From NCBI GenBank assembly GCA_030599435.1, contig JAUVNZ010000121.1:1-5455 (forward strand): a stretch of DNA of 5,455 bases, given 5' to 3'. Below are positions 1-5,455 of this stretch, piece after piece. Source of the stretch: Gammaproteobacteria bacterium (GTDB taxonomy: Bacteria; Pseudomonadota; Gammaproteobacteria; SZUA-152). The notes under the pieces were generated by a model that had not been told where the DNA came from, searched no databases, and saw only the letters and a program-made list of their open reading frames with translations. Position 1 is the stretch's first letter; every line of letters starts with the position of its first letter. The position numbers and the translations under genes were made by a program.

Positions 1-29
1 ATACTGGATATAATCATTTCCATGACTGA
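1..29 (+). CDS. thiL: C-terminal tail of probable thiamine-phosphate kinase (partial)
   Basis: Only the last residues are present. Reading from base 3 gives TGYNHFHD followed by TGA at 27-29. Many ThiL proteins end in a Gly-Tyr-Asp/Asn-His-Phe tail, and thiL directly precedes pgpA in many gammaproteobacteria, so this is the likely identity. ThiL phosphorylates thiamine monophosphate to thiamine diphosphate. The stop lies 8 bases inside the next gene if pgpA starts at 22, which would couple their translation. The call rests on eight residues plus gene order, so it remains an inference. The other two forward frames give no competing explanation: one is closed by TAA at 11-13 and the other is the pgpA frame itself. 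Confidence 0.55.
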
Positions 30-525
30 AATAAAGCACCCAGACACTTCACCCTGTAAGGGCATTATGCGTGACCCTGTTCACTGGCTCGCATTTGGAT
101 TTGGCAGCGGATGCAGTTCCTTTGCACCCGGGACATTTGGCACACTGGCTGCTGTCCCGATCTTCTTATTACTAAAGGAATCTCCACTTTGGTTATATCT
201 GTTAATTACCCTGCTTATGTTTTTTATCGGTATCTGGCTCTGCAGTGAAACTACAAAGAAACTGGGCGTTCATGACCATTCTGGTATCGTCTGGGATGAA
301 ATAGTCGGCTACCTGGTAACTATGATCGCAGCACCGAAAGGGTGGGTCTGGATAATTATAGGCTTTGTGCTTTTTCGACTATTCGATATTCTAAAACCCT
401 GGCCGATTAGTGTCGCTGACAAACGTATTTCTGGTGGCTTCGGCATCATGATTGATGATGTGCTTGCAGGCCTGGGTGCTTTCTTTGTTCTCCACATAAT
501 CGCCTATTACAGTATTGTTTTATGA
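22..525 (+). CDS. pgpA: Phosphatidylglycerophosphatase A
   Basis: An inner-membrane enzyme that removes the phosphate from phosphatidylglycerol phosphate to give phosphatidylglycerol. The 167 residues match the family's usual length of about 170. Family blocks appear in order: a GFGSG...PGTFGTL segment at residues 26-42, the acidic HDHSGIVWDEIVG segment at about 84-96, FRLFDILKPWPI at 118-129 and GGFGIMIDDVLAG at 138-150. The conserved Asp and Glu residues in these blocks are the expected metal/catalytic positions. Hydrophobic stretches at about 56-74, 107-120 and 147-165 fit membrane segments. The start at 22 overlaps the ThiL stop and gives the short hydrophilic N-terminus seen in E. coli PgpA. 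A second ATG at 67 (residue 16) has the better ribosome-binding site, so the true start is not settled. The stop overlaps msrB in an ATGA. Confidence 0.95.
   Translation: MTEIKHPDTSPCKGIMRDPVHWLAFGFGSGCSSFAPGTFGTLAAVPIFLLLKESPLWLYLLITLLMFFIGIWLCSETTKKLGVHDHSGIVWDEIVGYLVTMIAAPKGWVWIIIGFVLFRLFDILKPWPISVADKRISGGFGIMIDDVLAGLGAFFVLHIIAYYSIVL
58..62 (+). promoter_or_regulatory. Possible ribosome-binding site for an internal pgpA start
   Basis: AAGGG lies 4 bases before the in-frame ATG at 67 (pgpA residue 16). No comparable purine-rich site precedes the ATG at 22, which would depend on coupling to the upstream stop. Starting at 67 would still keep every conserved PgpA block. This site could decide the start, but purine-rich bases also occur by chance inside coding DNA. 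Confidence 0.3.
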
Positions 526-920
526 CAAAAAAAATCATAAAAACAGATGAGCAATGGAGGCAGGACCTGACAGAAGAAGAGTTTGTGGTTTGCCGACAGA
601 AGGGCACTGAGCGGCCATATAGCGGTGAATATTATGATTCAAAAGACGAGGGGACATATCTATGCCGTTGCTGTGGTGAACCCTTATTCAGCTCATCAGC
701 AAAATATGATTCAGGCTCCGGCTGGCCCAGCTTTTACCGGCCAGCTACAGATTCTGGGGTAGAAGAAGCCCAGGACTCGTCACTTTCAATGTCGCGCACA
801 GAAATTCTTTGCAGCCGGTGTGGTTCACATCTGGGTCATGTTTTTCCCGATGGCCCCCAACCTACCGGGCTTAGATATTGCGTCAATTCTTTATCATTGA
901 AACTTGAAAAGAATGAATAA
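522..920 (+). CDS. msrB: Peptide-methionine (R)-S-oxide reductase
   Basis: Reduces the R form of methionine sulfoxide in proteins, with electrons normally supplied by thioredoxin. It has 132 residues, a typical single-domain MsrB. The structural zinc is bound by two CxxC pairs, C48/C51 and C97/C100. A GSGWPSFYRP block spans 65-74, GSHLGHVFPDGPQPTG spans 101-116, and the catalytic Cys is C120 in RYCVNS. The position before GWPSF, where many family members such as E. coli MsrB carry a recycling Cys (SGCGWPSF), is Ser66 here. The catalytic sulfenic acid is therefore probably reduced directly by thioredoxin or through another Cys (C24 or C50). No signal peptide is seen, so it is cytoplasmic. ATG 522 overlaps the pgpA stop by 4 bases with no clear Shine-Dalgarno, implying coupled translation. 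Confidence 0.96.
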   Translation: MTKKIIKTDEQWRQDLTEEEFVVCRQKGTERPYSGEYYDSKDEGTYLCRCCGEPLFSSSAKYDSGSGWPSFYRPATDSGVEEAQDSSLSMSRTEILCSRCGSHLGHVFPDGPQPTGLRYCVNSLSLKLEKNE

Positions 921-1290
921 AACTACGTTTGTAGATAAAACCAGTATTGCTGATATAGAACCTTTTACCACGATAGATGGTTCCATAATTCGTGAAATGA
1001 TGCATCCCGGAATCCATGGCAACCAGAACCAGAGCCTTGCTGAAGCGATAATAAGTGTTGGCCACACCACCAAACTCCACAAACATCATTTTAGCGAGGA
1101 ACTTTATTTTGTAACTCAGGGTAATGGTAAAATGACGCTTGGCAACAGGACATTTTTGATTGAGACTGGAGATACCGTTCTCATCACTCCAGGAACACCA
1201 CATCAGATAGAAAATAATGGTAGTAGTGATTTAAAAATACTATGCTGCTGCTCACCTGCTTACTCACATGCAGATACAGAATTAATATAA
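913..1290 (+). CDS. Small single-domain cupin, metal-binding type, function unknown
   Basis: A 125-residue one-domain cupin. Cupin motif 1 is complete: a Gly, five residues, HKH, then Glu and a Gly six residues on (GHTTKLHKHH...ELYFVTQG). Motif 2 is GDTVLITPGTPHQIEN, which supplies the last His ligand. A metal site of three His and one Glu is therefore expected. The C-terminus carries CCCSPAYSHADTEL, a block I recognise as conserved in a family of small bacterial cupins often annotated only as cupin or mannose-6-phosphate isomerase-like. No catalytic function is established here. I chose ATG 913, which overlaps the msrB stop by 8 bases. An in-frame TTG at 904 would add three residues; neither has a strong ribosome-binding site. 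The position behind pgpA-msrB suggests co-transcription but does not reveal a substrate. Confidence 0.85.
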   Translation: MNKTTFVDKTSIADIEPFTTIDGSIIREMMHPGIHGNQNQSLAEAIISVGHTTKLHKHHFSEELYFVTQGNGKMTLGNRTFLIETGDTVLITPGTPHQIENNGSSDLKILCCCSPAYSHADTELI

Positions 1291-1317
1291 CCTTTTTACA
1301 CGAAATTAAGGAACATA

Positions 1318-2256
1318 ATGCCCAGGATTTACATCGCCGGACATAGAGGAATGGTTGGTAGTGCTTTGTGCCGAACAGCAGAAAGCAGGGGATATCACGA
1401 TATCATTACTCGCACGCATAAACAGTTAGACCTTTTAGATCCGCAGGCTGTGGATGATTTTTTAAAAGCAGAAAAACCTGACTGGTTATTCCTTGCTGCA
1501 GCAATGGTTGGTGGTATATATGCCAACAATACTTATCGTGCTGACTTCCTGTTGAACAACCTTAAGATTCAGAATAATGTCATCGAAGCAGCATATAAAA
1601 ATAATGTATCCAAGCTGCTATTTCTCGGCAGCAGCTGCATCTATCCAAAAAATGCCCCGCAACCGATAAAAGAAACGGATCTTCTTACTTCACCCCTGGA
1701 GTACACCAACGAACCTTATGCAATTGCTAAAATTGCAGGCATCAAGCTATGCGGGGCCTTTAACAGTCAGTATGGAACCAATTTTATCAGTGTCATGCCG
1801 TCTAATTTATACGGCATAGGGGACAATTATCATCTGGAAAATGCGCATGTTTTACCCATGCTTTTAAGACGATTTCATGAGGCAATGCTCAATCAGGATA
1901 AGACAGTAACTGTATGGGGAACAGGGAAGCCACGCAGGGAGTTTTTATTTGCTGATGATATGGCTGAAGCCTGTTTCCATCTAATGGAAGAATACGATGC
2001 GGCAGATATCGGGGAATTGATTAATATTGGCACCGGTGAGGATATAAGCATTAAGGATTTAGCTCTATTGATAAAAAAGGTTGTCGGTTTTGAGGGAGAT
2101 ATCGTCTTTGATACAACAAAACAGGATGGCACAATGCTAAAGAGAATGGATGTCAGTAAGCTTAATAAATTAGGCTGGAAATATAAAACTGGTTTAGAAG
2201 ATGGTATTCGAAAAATCTACGATGATTTTTTAAATAACCCTGAGATAAGGAAATAA
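1318..2256 (+). CDS. fcl: GDP-L-fucose synthase
   Basis: Also called wcaG. A bifunctional 3,5-epimerase and NADPH-dependent 4-reductase that turns GDP-4-keto-6-deoxy-D-mannose into GDP-L-fucose, a precursor for surface polysaccharides. The 312 residues are close to the E. coli enzyme. The Rossmann motif GHRGMVGSA is at 8-16. The catalytic set aligns with E. coli Ser107, Cys109, Tyr136, Lys140 and His179: here S105 and C107 in GSSCIYP, Y134 and K138 in YAIAKIAG, and H177 in NAHVLP. The block VWGTGKPRREFLFADDMAEA (199-218) is also diagnostic. An AAGGA at 1308-1312 sits 5 bases before the ATG. It follows the cupin gene by 27 bases on the same strand. The usual partner gmd is not in the window, so substrate supply must be encoded elsewhere. 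Confidence 0.95.
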   Translation: MPRIYIAGHRGMVGSALCRTAESRGYHDIITRTHKQLDLLDPQAVDDFLKAEKPDWLFLAAAMVGGIYANNTYRADFLLNNLKIQNNVIEAAYKNNVSKLLFLGSSCIYPKNAPQPIKETDLLTSPLEYTNEPYAIAKIAGIKLCGAFNSQYGTNFISVMPSNLYGIGDNYHLENAHVLPMLLRRFHEAMLNQDKTVTVWGTGKPRREFLFADDMAEACFHLMEEYDAADIGELINIGTGEDISIKDLALLIKKVVGFEGDIVFDTTKQDGTMLKRMDVSKLNKLGWKYKTGLEDGIRKIYDDFLNNPEIRK

Positions 2257-2307
2257 TGTGAATATTCGGGTTAATTTTAAAAAAATAACATTAGCAGGCA
2301 CGTAGTT

Positions 2308-3165
2308 ATGAAAGTGTTGTTAACGGGTGTGTCTGGCTATGTTGGAGGTATAATTAATCATGAGTTAAAAGGCAATTACAGTATTGTTGGAACAAATAAA
2401 TCAACGATTGCCGATGAAAATATCTTATGTGACCTGTCAGATTATGAAAGTGTCAAAAAACTAAAATCTATAAAACCAGATGTCATCATACATGCTGCTG
2501 GTAATAAGGATATTAAGTATTGTGAAAATGACCCTGAGGCTGCTTATAGCGCAAACACATTACCATTGATGAACCTGGTTCGTGTATTTGATGGTGGTGT
2601 TAAGATTATTTATTTATCAACAGATTATGTATTTGAGGGTAATAGAGGCAGCTACACAGAATCAGATGTTGCTTTGCCGCTAACCGAGTATGGGAGATCA
2701 AAGTTAAATGCCGAGAAAGAATGTTTGGCTGGTAGTGCGACTGATATTTTTATATTACGCATGAGCGCTTTGTATGATATCAATGCGACTTTTCCAAGAT
2801 TTATACTTAAATTTCTCACTTCTAATAGGGAAATAGAATGTTATTCAAATATCTTCTACTCACCTACATATTATAAAGACTTTACTAATGTGTTGAGACG
2901 TATGGTCGAATCGAGTGATTTGCAACACAAAATATATCATTCATCTGGTGAACGGACATCACGATATCAATTTGCAAAAAACTTGTGTAATAAATTTGAG
3001 CTGGATGATCGTCTTATAATAAGCAATAGGCATGAAGAAGAGCACGCATACTTATTTCATGATCTGTCATTAGACAATAAGAGGACAGAACAAGAACTAG
3101 GACTCGAGAAAACAGGTATAGATCAAATATTAAATGATTTACGGAGCCAATATGAAAAAAATTGA
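2308..3165 (+). CDS. RmlD-like NAD(P)-dependent 4-keto-sugar reductase (SDR family)
   Basis: An extended short-chain dehydrogenase/reductase of the RmlD (dTDP-4-dehydrorhamnose reductase) type, 285 residues, cytoplasmic. The nucleotide-binding motif TGVSGYVGG is at 6-14. An HAAG segment (62-65) follows the third strand. YLSTDYVFEGNRGSYTE at 102-118 is the RmlD signature and holds the catalytic Ser/Thr. YGRSK at 128-132 supplies the Tyr and Lys. YSPTYYKDF at about 184-192 and the C-terminal LSLDN...LGL segment match the substrate-domain pattern. It should reduce a nucleotide-linked 4-keto-6-deoxysugar, but the sugar and nucleotide cannot be read from the sequence, so I give no symbol. Base composition is low in G+C (20 of 60 bases at 2401-2460, against 33 of 60 at 61-120). 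The site before the ATG is weak. Its end overlaps the next cupin by 14 bases. Confidence 0.85.
   Translation: MKVLLTGVSGYVGGIINHELKGNYSIVGTNKSTIADENILCDLSDYESVKKLKSIKPDVIIHAAGNKDIKYCENDPEAAYSANTLPLMNLVRVFDGGVKIIYLSTDYVFEGNRGSYTESDVALPLTEYGRSKLNAEKECLAGSATDIFILRMSALYDINATFPRFILKFLTSNREIECYSNIFYSPTYYKDFTNVLRRMVESSDLQHKIYHSSGERTSRYQFAKNLCNKFELDDRLIISNRHEEEHAYLFHDLSLDNKRTEQELGLEKTGIDQILNDLRSQYEKN
3143..3146 (+). promoter_or_regulatory. Ribosome-binding site that sets the start of the sugar-module cupin
   Basis: GGAG lies 5 bases upstream of ATG 3152, inside the end of the preceding reductase gene. An earlier in-frame ATG at 3134 lacks such a site and would add six residues that look unlike the family's start. 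This favours 3152 as the real start and suggests the two genes are translated together. Confidence 0.6.
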
Positions 3166-3508
3166 CTCTTATACATGCCACAATGATAAACGTGGAACCT
3201 TCAGAGGAATAATAAATTCCGGTAGATGGGAAGAAGCAAATTTTATTTCTACCAGAAAAGGAGAAGTAAGAGGAGGGCACTACCATAAAGTGACCGAAGA
3301 ACTCTTTTATATAATCAACGGTAAAATCAGTATCGTTATTTCAAATCTGGATGGTGAGAAAATAGAAAGCTTTGAAGTATCAGAGGGAGATATATTTATG
3401 GTCGAGCCTTTTGAAGTTCATACTTTTAAATGTGAGGAAGATTCATCATGGATAAACTTTCTTTCAATAAAGTTTGATAGTGAAACACCAGATATTCATC
3501 TGCCTTAA
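3152..3508 (+). CDS. RmlC/CapF-type small cupin, probable sugar-nucleotide epimerase or isomerase partner
   Basis: A 118-residue cupin. The DKRGTF segment at 12-17 matches the D-x-RG-x-F element near the start of the RmlC and CapF cupins. RGGHYH at 40-45 supplies two His ligands (H43, H45), E49 or E50 follows, and EGDIFMVEPFEVH brings H90, so a metal-type site is plausible. ELFYIINGK matches the position of EKFLVVSGK in the CapF cupin domain. The WxcM/FdtA 3,4-ketoisomerases normally show an HAHK motif followed by Gln; here it is HYHK followed by Glu, so that activity is less likely. A role in C3 epimerisation, or as accessory domain to the adjoining reductase, is inferred from similarity and the 14-base overlap. 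The gene is AT-rich like its partner. The specific reaction is unknown. Confidence 0.75.
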   Translation: MKKIDSYTCHNDKRGTFRGIINSGRWEEANFISTRKGEVRGGHYHKVTEELFYIINGKISIVISNLDGEKIESFEVSEGDIFMVEPFEVHTFKCEEDSSWINFLSIKFDSETPDIHLP

Positions 3509-3510
3509 TT

Positions 3511-3741
3511 TTATATATTTGCTTTCCAGCTTGAAAGCGGCTCAGGACGTCCAATAAAATAACTTTGAGCGAAGTCAATTCCGATTTCTTCAACACGATG
3601 TAATATCTCTTCATCCTCTACAAATTCTGCAATGGTCTGCATTCTCATAATTTTTCCAATTTCAGTGATTGAGCTTACGATTGCACTGTCCATTGGGTCC
3701 TTAACGATTATTTCAGCACTAATAGTATTGTTATCAGGAAT
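3511..3741 (-). pseudogene. C-terminal remnant of an EAL-domain cyclic-di-GMP phosphodiesterase gene
   Basis: In the minus-strand frame ending in TAA at 3511-3513, about 76 codons are open back to a TGA at 3742-3744. The protein reads like the end of an EAL domain: VKDPMDSAIVSSITEIG, then TIAEFVEDEEIL, then GIDFAQSYFIGRPEPL and a natural-looking C-terminus. The similarity begins near AEIIVKD (about 3720); the eight codons before it do not look like an EAL domain. The EAL signature, the other metal ligands and all N-terminal domains are missing, so it cannot be a working phosphodiesterase. Usually conserved Gly residues are changed: IMRMQT for IMGMQT-like, and AQSYF for AQGYG-like. An ATG at 3693 could start a 60-residue product, but no function is expected. 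It ends 2 bases from the convergent cupin stop. Confidence 0.8.
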
Positions 3742-3769
3742 TCATGTAGTACCGCCCTGGGATCAGCTG

Positions 3770-4201
3770 CTAAAGATGATTTTTTACCCAATGGGTGAGA
3801 CCCGTCTGGTCCAGTGCACCGGCAACCCTGTCGATCTCCTTGCCGTTTTTAAACAGAATCATCGTGGGAATACTGCGAATATTGTAGCGAGCAGAAATAT
3901 CCCGGGCCTGTTCTGTATCAACTTTGGCAAATCGAACCTGGGCTGCCATTTGTGATGCGACCTGGGTAAATACAGGTGCCATCATTTTGCAGGGACCGCA
4001 CCAGTCAGCCCAGAAATCAACAAGCACAGGCAGGTCATTCTTAGCAATGAATCTTTCAAAATTCTGACTACCCAGATTGGTCGGCGCCCCATCAAGGACA
4101 GCTTTATGACATTTTCCGCATGAAGGGTTCTCACCAAGGCGCTCAGAAGGTACACGGTTGATACCTCCGCAATGGGAACAGACAATATGTATCGCTGACA
4201 T
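3770..4201 (-). CDS. trxC: Thioredoxin 2 with N-terminal zinc-binding domain
   Basis: A cytoplasmic disulfide reductase and member of the oxidative-stress response in many proteobacteria. The 143 residues match TrxC rather than the roughly 108-residue TrxA. The extra N-terminus has two CxxC pairs, C8/C11 and C28/C31, the zinc site typical of TrxC. The thioredoxin fold follows, with the active site WCGPC at 67-71 in VDFWADWCGPCKMMAP and the cis-Pro at P112 (SIPTMILFKNG). A strong ribosome-binding site, AGGAG (complement of 4208-4212), stands 6 bases before the ATG. It runs convergent to the sugar module and divergent from the symporter. Thioredoxins reduce MsrB-type enzymes, so it could serve the MsrB in this window, though that is inference. 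No terminator hairpin is visible after its TAG stop. Confidence 0.95.
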   Translation of the reverse strand: MSAIHIVCSHCGGINRVPSERLGENPSCGKCHKAVLDGAPTNLGSQNFERFIAKNDLPVLVDFWADWCGPCKMMAPVFTQVASQMAAQVRFAKVDTEQARDISARYNIRSIPTMILFKNGKEIDRVAGALDQTGLTHWVKNHL

Positions 4202-4244
4202 TATTCTCTCCTGATAAGAATTAATGACTTATAAATAGTGTTTT

Positions 4245-4273
4245 TTATAATAGAATCAAGTTCTAGATTTCAA
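4245..4273 (-). promoter_or_regulatory. Candidate sigma70-type promoter of trxC
   Basis: On the minus strand TTGAAA (complement of 4268-4273) is followed after 17 bases by TTATAA (4245-4250). Transcription would begin about 35-40 bases before the trxC ATG. Spacing and hexamers are acceptable, but the spacer is AT-rich and other pairings such as TTGATT with TATTTA are possible. I see no clear OxyR site. Confidence 0.4.
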
Positions 4274-4286
4274 ATGCACCACGCTA

Positions 4287-4315
4287 GTGACAGTACGTTT
4301 ATGAAGGTGTACAGT
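4287..4315 (+). promoter_or_regulatory. Candidate sigma70-type promoter of the symporter gene
   Basis: GTGACA (4287-4292) and TACAGT (4310-4315) are separated by 17 bases, with 5 of 6 and 4 of 6 consensus matches. A transcript from here would have a leader of about 25 bases. It lies in the 145-base divergent spacer shared with trxC. This is pattern matching only. Confidence 0.3.
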
Positions 4316-4346
4316 CTGCAATCCTTCAAGTTAAGCACCTTAAATA

Positions 4347-5455
4347 ATGAAAAAGTTAAAACTACACTGGCAGATTCTGATTGCCATGATTCTTGCCGTT
4401 TTTGCTGGTATGGCCACAGGAACGGATGCCGGTATCGGTGACGTTACATTTTATTCAATATATGTGTTCCTTGGCGGGCTTTTTCTAAACGCCTTGAAAA
4501 TGCTCATCGTTCCCCTGATAACCTCCTCAATTATCACTGGCATTGCAGGCATAGGATCCGGTGATGGTTTTGGCAGACTTGGCTCAAAGACAGTGCTTTA
4601 TTACTTTACCACCAGCCTGCTGGCAATATTGACCGGTCTGTTTTTTGTCAATCTCATTGTGCCTGGTGTCACAAATGGTGTCCCCGCAGGCAGCCTGATG
4701 GGGCTTGAAGCCGATGTGACAAGCATAGTTGCAAATTCACAGGGTCGCGGAGCGGGTGATTTTTTCACGGTGTTTGAGCGTATGGTGCCGAAAAATATCT
4801 TCAAAGCCGCTGCAGATGGACAAATGCTGGGCATCATTACCTTTTCCCTGATCTTCGCCTATTACATGGTTCGCATCCCGGCAAAATATGGTTCTGTGAT
4901 GACCGATTTCTGGCAGGCAATGATGTTGATCATGCTTAAAATTACTGAGCTAGTGATGAAGTTTGCACCTATAGGTGTTTTTGCACTGGTAGCAAAAGTC
5001 GTTGCTTCAACCGGTTTTTCTGCCATAGCTCCGTTGGCCAGTTTTGCTGGAACGGTTTTCCTGTCACTACTATTTCATTCAGTGATTACACTGCCGATAC
5101 TATTGGCATTCGTTGGCAGGGTTTCTCCCAGGCGCCATTTTCAGGCCATGCTGCCTGCCATGATGATGGCATTTTCAACCAGTTCATCTGCGGCGACTCT
5201 TCCTGTGACACTGGATTCTGTTGAAAAGCGCGCTGGGGTATCCAACAAGGTGTCTTCATTCGTGTTGCCACTGGGTGCCACAATAAATATGGACGGAACT
5301 GCCCTGTATGAATGCGTAGCAGTAATCTTTATCGCTCAGGCCTACGGCATAGATTTGAGTATGGGTATGCAGTTCCTGATTGTGACGACCGCCTTATTGA
5401 CCTCCGTAGGCGTAGCGGGTGTCCCGGCAGCGAGCCTGGTCGCCATCGTGGTAAT
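4347..5455 (+). CDS. Dicarboxylate/amino acid:cation symporter, SDF (DAACS) family, 3'-truncated by the window
   Basis: An inner-membrane secondary transporter that takes up C4-dicarboxylates or acidic/neutral amino acids with Na+ or H+. The frame is open for 369 codons and runs off the edge; family members have about 400-430 residues, so little is missing. Hydrophobic segments are evident from residue 8 onward. The family's re-entrant loop HP1 is the Ser-rich FSTSSSAATLP at 276-286. NMDGTALYE at 314-322 is the transport-motif of TM7. SVGVAGVPAAS at 353-363 corresponds to HP2. The substrate-selecting TM8 residues (Asp and Arg in GltPh) lie beyond the window, so substrate cannot be assigned. 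ATG 4347 gives the usual KLHWQILIAMILAV start, but no convincing Shine-Dalgarno precedes it. The gene is divergent from trxC and has no visible functional link to it. Confidence 0.93.
   Translation, partial: MKKLKLHWQILIAMILAVFAGMATGTDAGIGDVTFYSIYVFLGGLFLNALKMLIVPLITSSIITGIAGIGSGDGFGRLGSKTVLYYFTTSLLAILTGLFFVNLIVPGVTNGVPAGSLMGLEADVTSIVANSQGRGAGDFFTVFERMVPKNIFKAAADGQMLGIITFSLIFAYYMVRIPAKYGSVMTDFWQAMMLIMLKITELVMKFAPIGVFALVAKVVASTGFSAIAPLASFAGTVFLSLLFHSVITLPILLAFVGRVSPRRHFQAMLPAMMMAFSTSSSAATLPVTLDSVEKRAGVSNKVSSFVLPLGATINMDGTALYECVAVIFIAQAYGIDLSMGMQFLIVTTALLTSVGVAGVPAASLVAIVV

Noticed and set aside
883..1203. Open minus-strand frames at 883-1203, 894-1082, 1893-2132, 3014-3286 and 4601-4837
   Set aside because: They lie opposite well-supported conserved genes and show no recognisable domain; they are antisense shadows.
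2270..2289. AT-rich imperfect inverted repeat between fcl and the reductase
   Set aside because: The stem is almost entirely A/T with a mismatch and a 2-base loop. It is not stable enough to call a terminator or regulatory element.
506..2388. Identical 14-base word (attacagtattgtt) at 506-519 and 2375-2388
   Set aside because: Both copies encode Tyr-Ser-Ile-Val in frame within unrelated proteins, and flanking bases differ. It is most likely coincidence rather than an attachment site.
3521..3538. Hairpin GCTTTC-CAGCTT-GAAAGC just after the cupin stop
   Set aside because: The stem is only 6 base pairs and no T-run follows on either strand. It also lies in the EAL remnant's former coding sequence, so it is not supported as a terminator.
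3632..3955. Open plus-strand frame of 107 codons across the EAL remnant and the end of trxC
   Set aside because: It is antisense to the conserved thioredoxin fold and the EAL fragment and resembles no known protein.
3731..4217. Inverted 9-base word TTATCAGGA at 3731-3739 and 4209-4217 flanking trxC
   Set aside because: The second copy contains the trxC ribosome-binding site, and 9 bases is too short to separate from chance. There is no sign of a transposon end.
4238..4441. Open plus-strand frame of 67 codons across the trxC-symporter spacer
   Set aside because: It ends inside the symporter coding region in another frame, has no ribosome-binding site and no recognisable features.

Overview
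The window looks like a chromosomal segment of a Gram-negative bacterium, most likely a gammaproteobacterium. The grounds are the ThiL-tail/PgpA coupling, a zinc-ribbon TrxC-type thioredoxin 2, an MsrB of the zinc-binding proteobacterial type, and an SDF-family dicarboxylate/amino-acid symporter. Species cannot be fixed from the sequence alone.

Positions 1-1290 (plus strand) hold a tightly packed housekeeping block: the last residues of a probable ThiL (thiamine-phosphate kinase), PgpA (phosphatidylglycerophosphatase A), MsrB (methionine-R-sulfoxide reductase) and a small metal-type cupin. Each gene overlaps the next by a few bases, which suggests one translationally coupled operon.

Positions 1318-3508 continue on the same strand with a nucleotide-sugar module: GDP-L-fucose synthase (Fcl), an RmlD-like 4-keto-sugar reductase and a short cupin that overlaps the reductase by 14 bases. 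The last two together resemble the two halves of the fused SDR-cupin enzyme CapF. They are visibly more AT-rich than the first block, which hints at separate ancestry. No GDP-mannose 4,6-dehydratase gene (the usual Fcl partner) lies in the window.

Positions 3511-3741 (minus strand) hold a decayed C-terminal stub of an EAL-domain (cyclic-di-GMP phosphodiesterase) gene. It ends 2 bases from the end of the sugar module and is probably a scar of deletion or insertion. Next comes an intact trxC on the minus strand (3770-4201), then a divergent, probably promoter-bearing spacer (4202-4346), then a sodium/proton:dicarboxylate or amino-acid symporter (plus strand, from 4347) that runs off the right edge.

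Functionally, MsrB and thioredoxin 2 belong to the same oxidative-repair pathway, since thioredoxin reduces Msr enzymes. The Fcl, reductase and cupin genes probably supply deoxysugars for a surface polysaccharide. I saw no tRNA, rRNA, CRISPR array, complete insertion sequence or convincing rho-independent terminator, and no gene-free stretch above 300 bases. No wholly new system is evident; the best leads are the split CapF-like pair and the EAL scar beside it.
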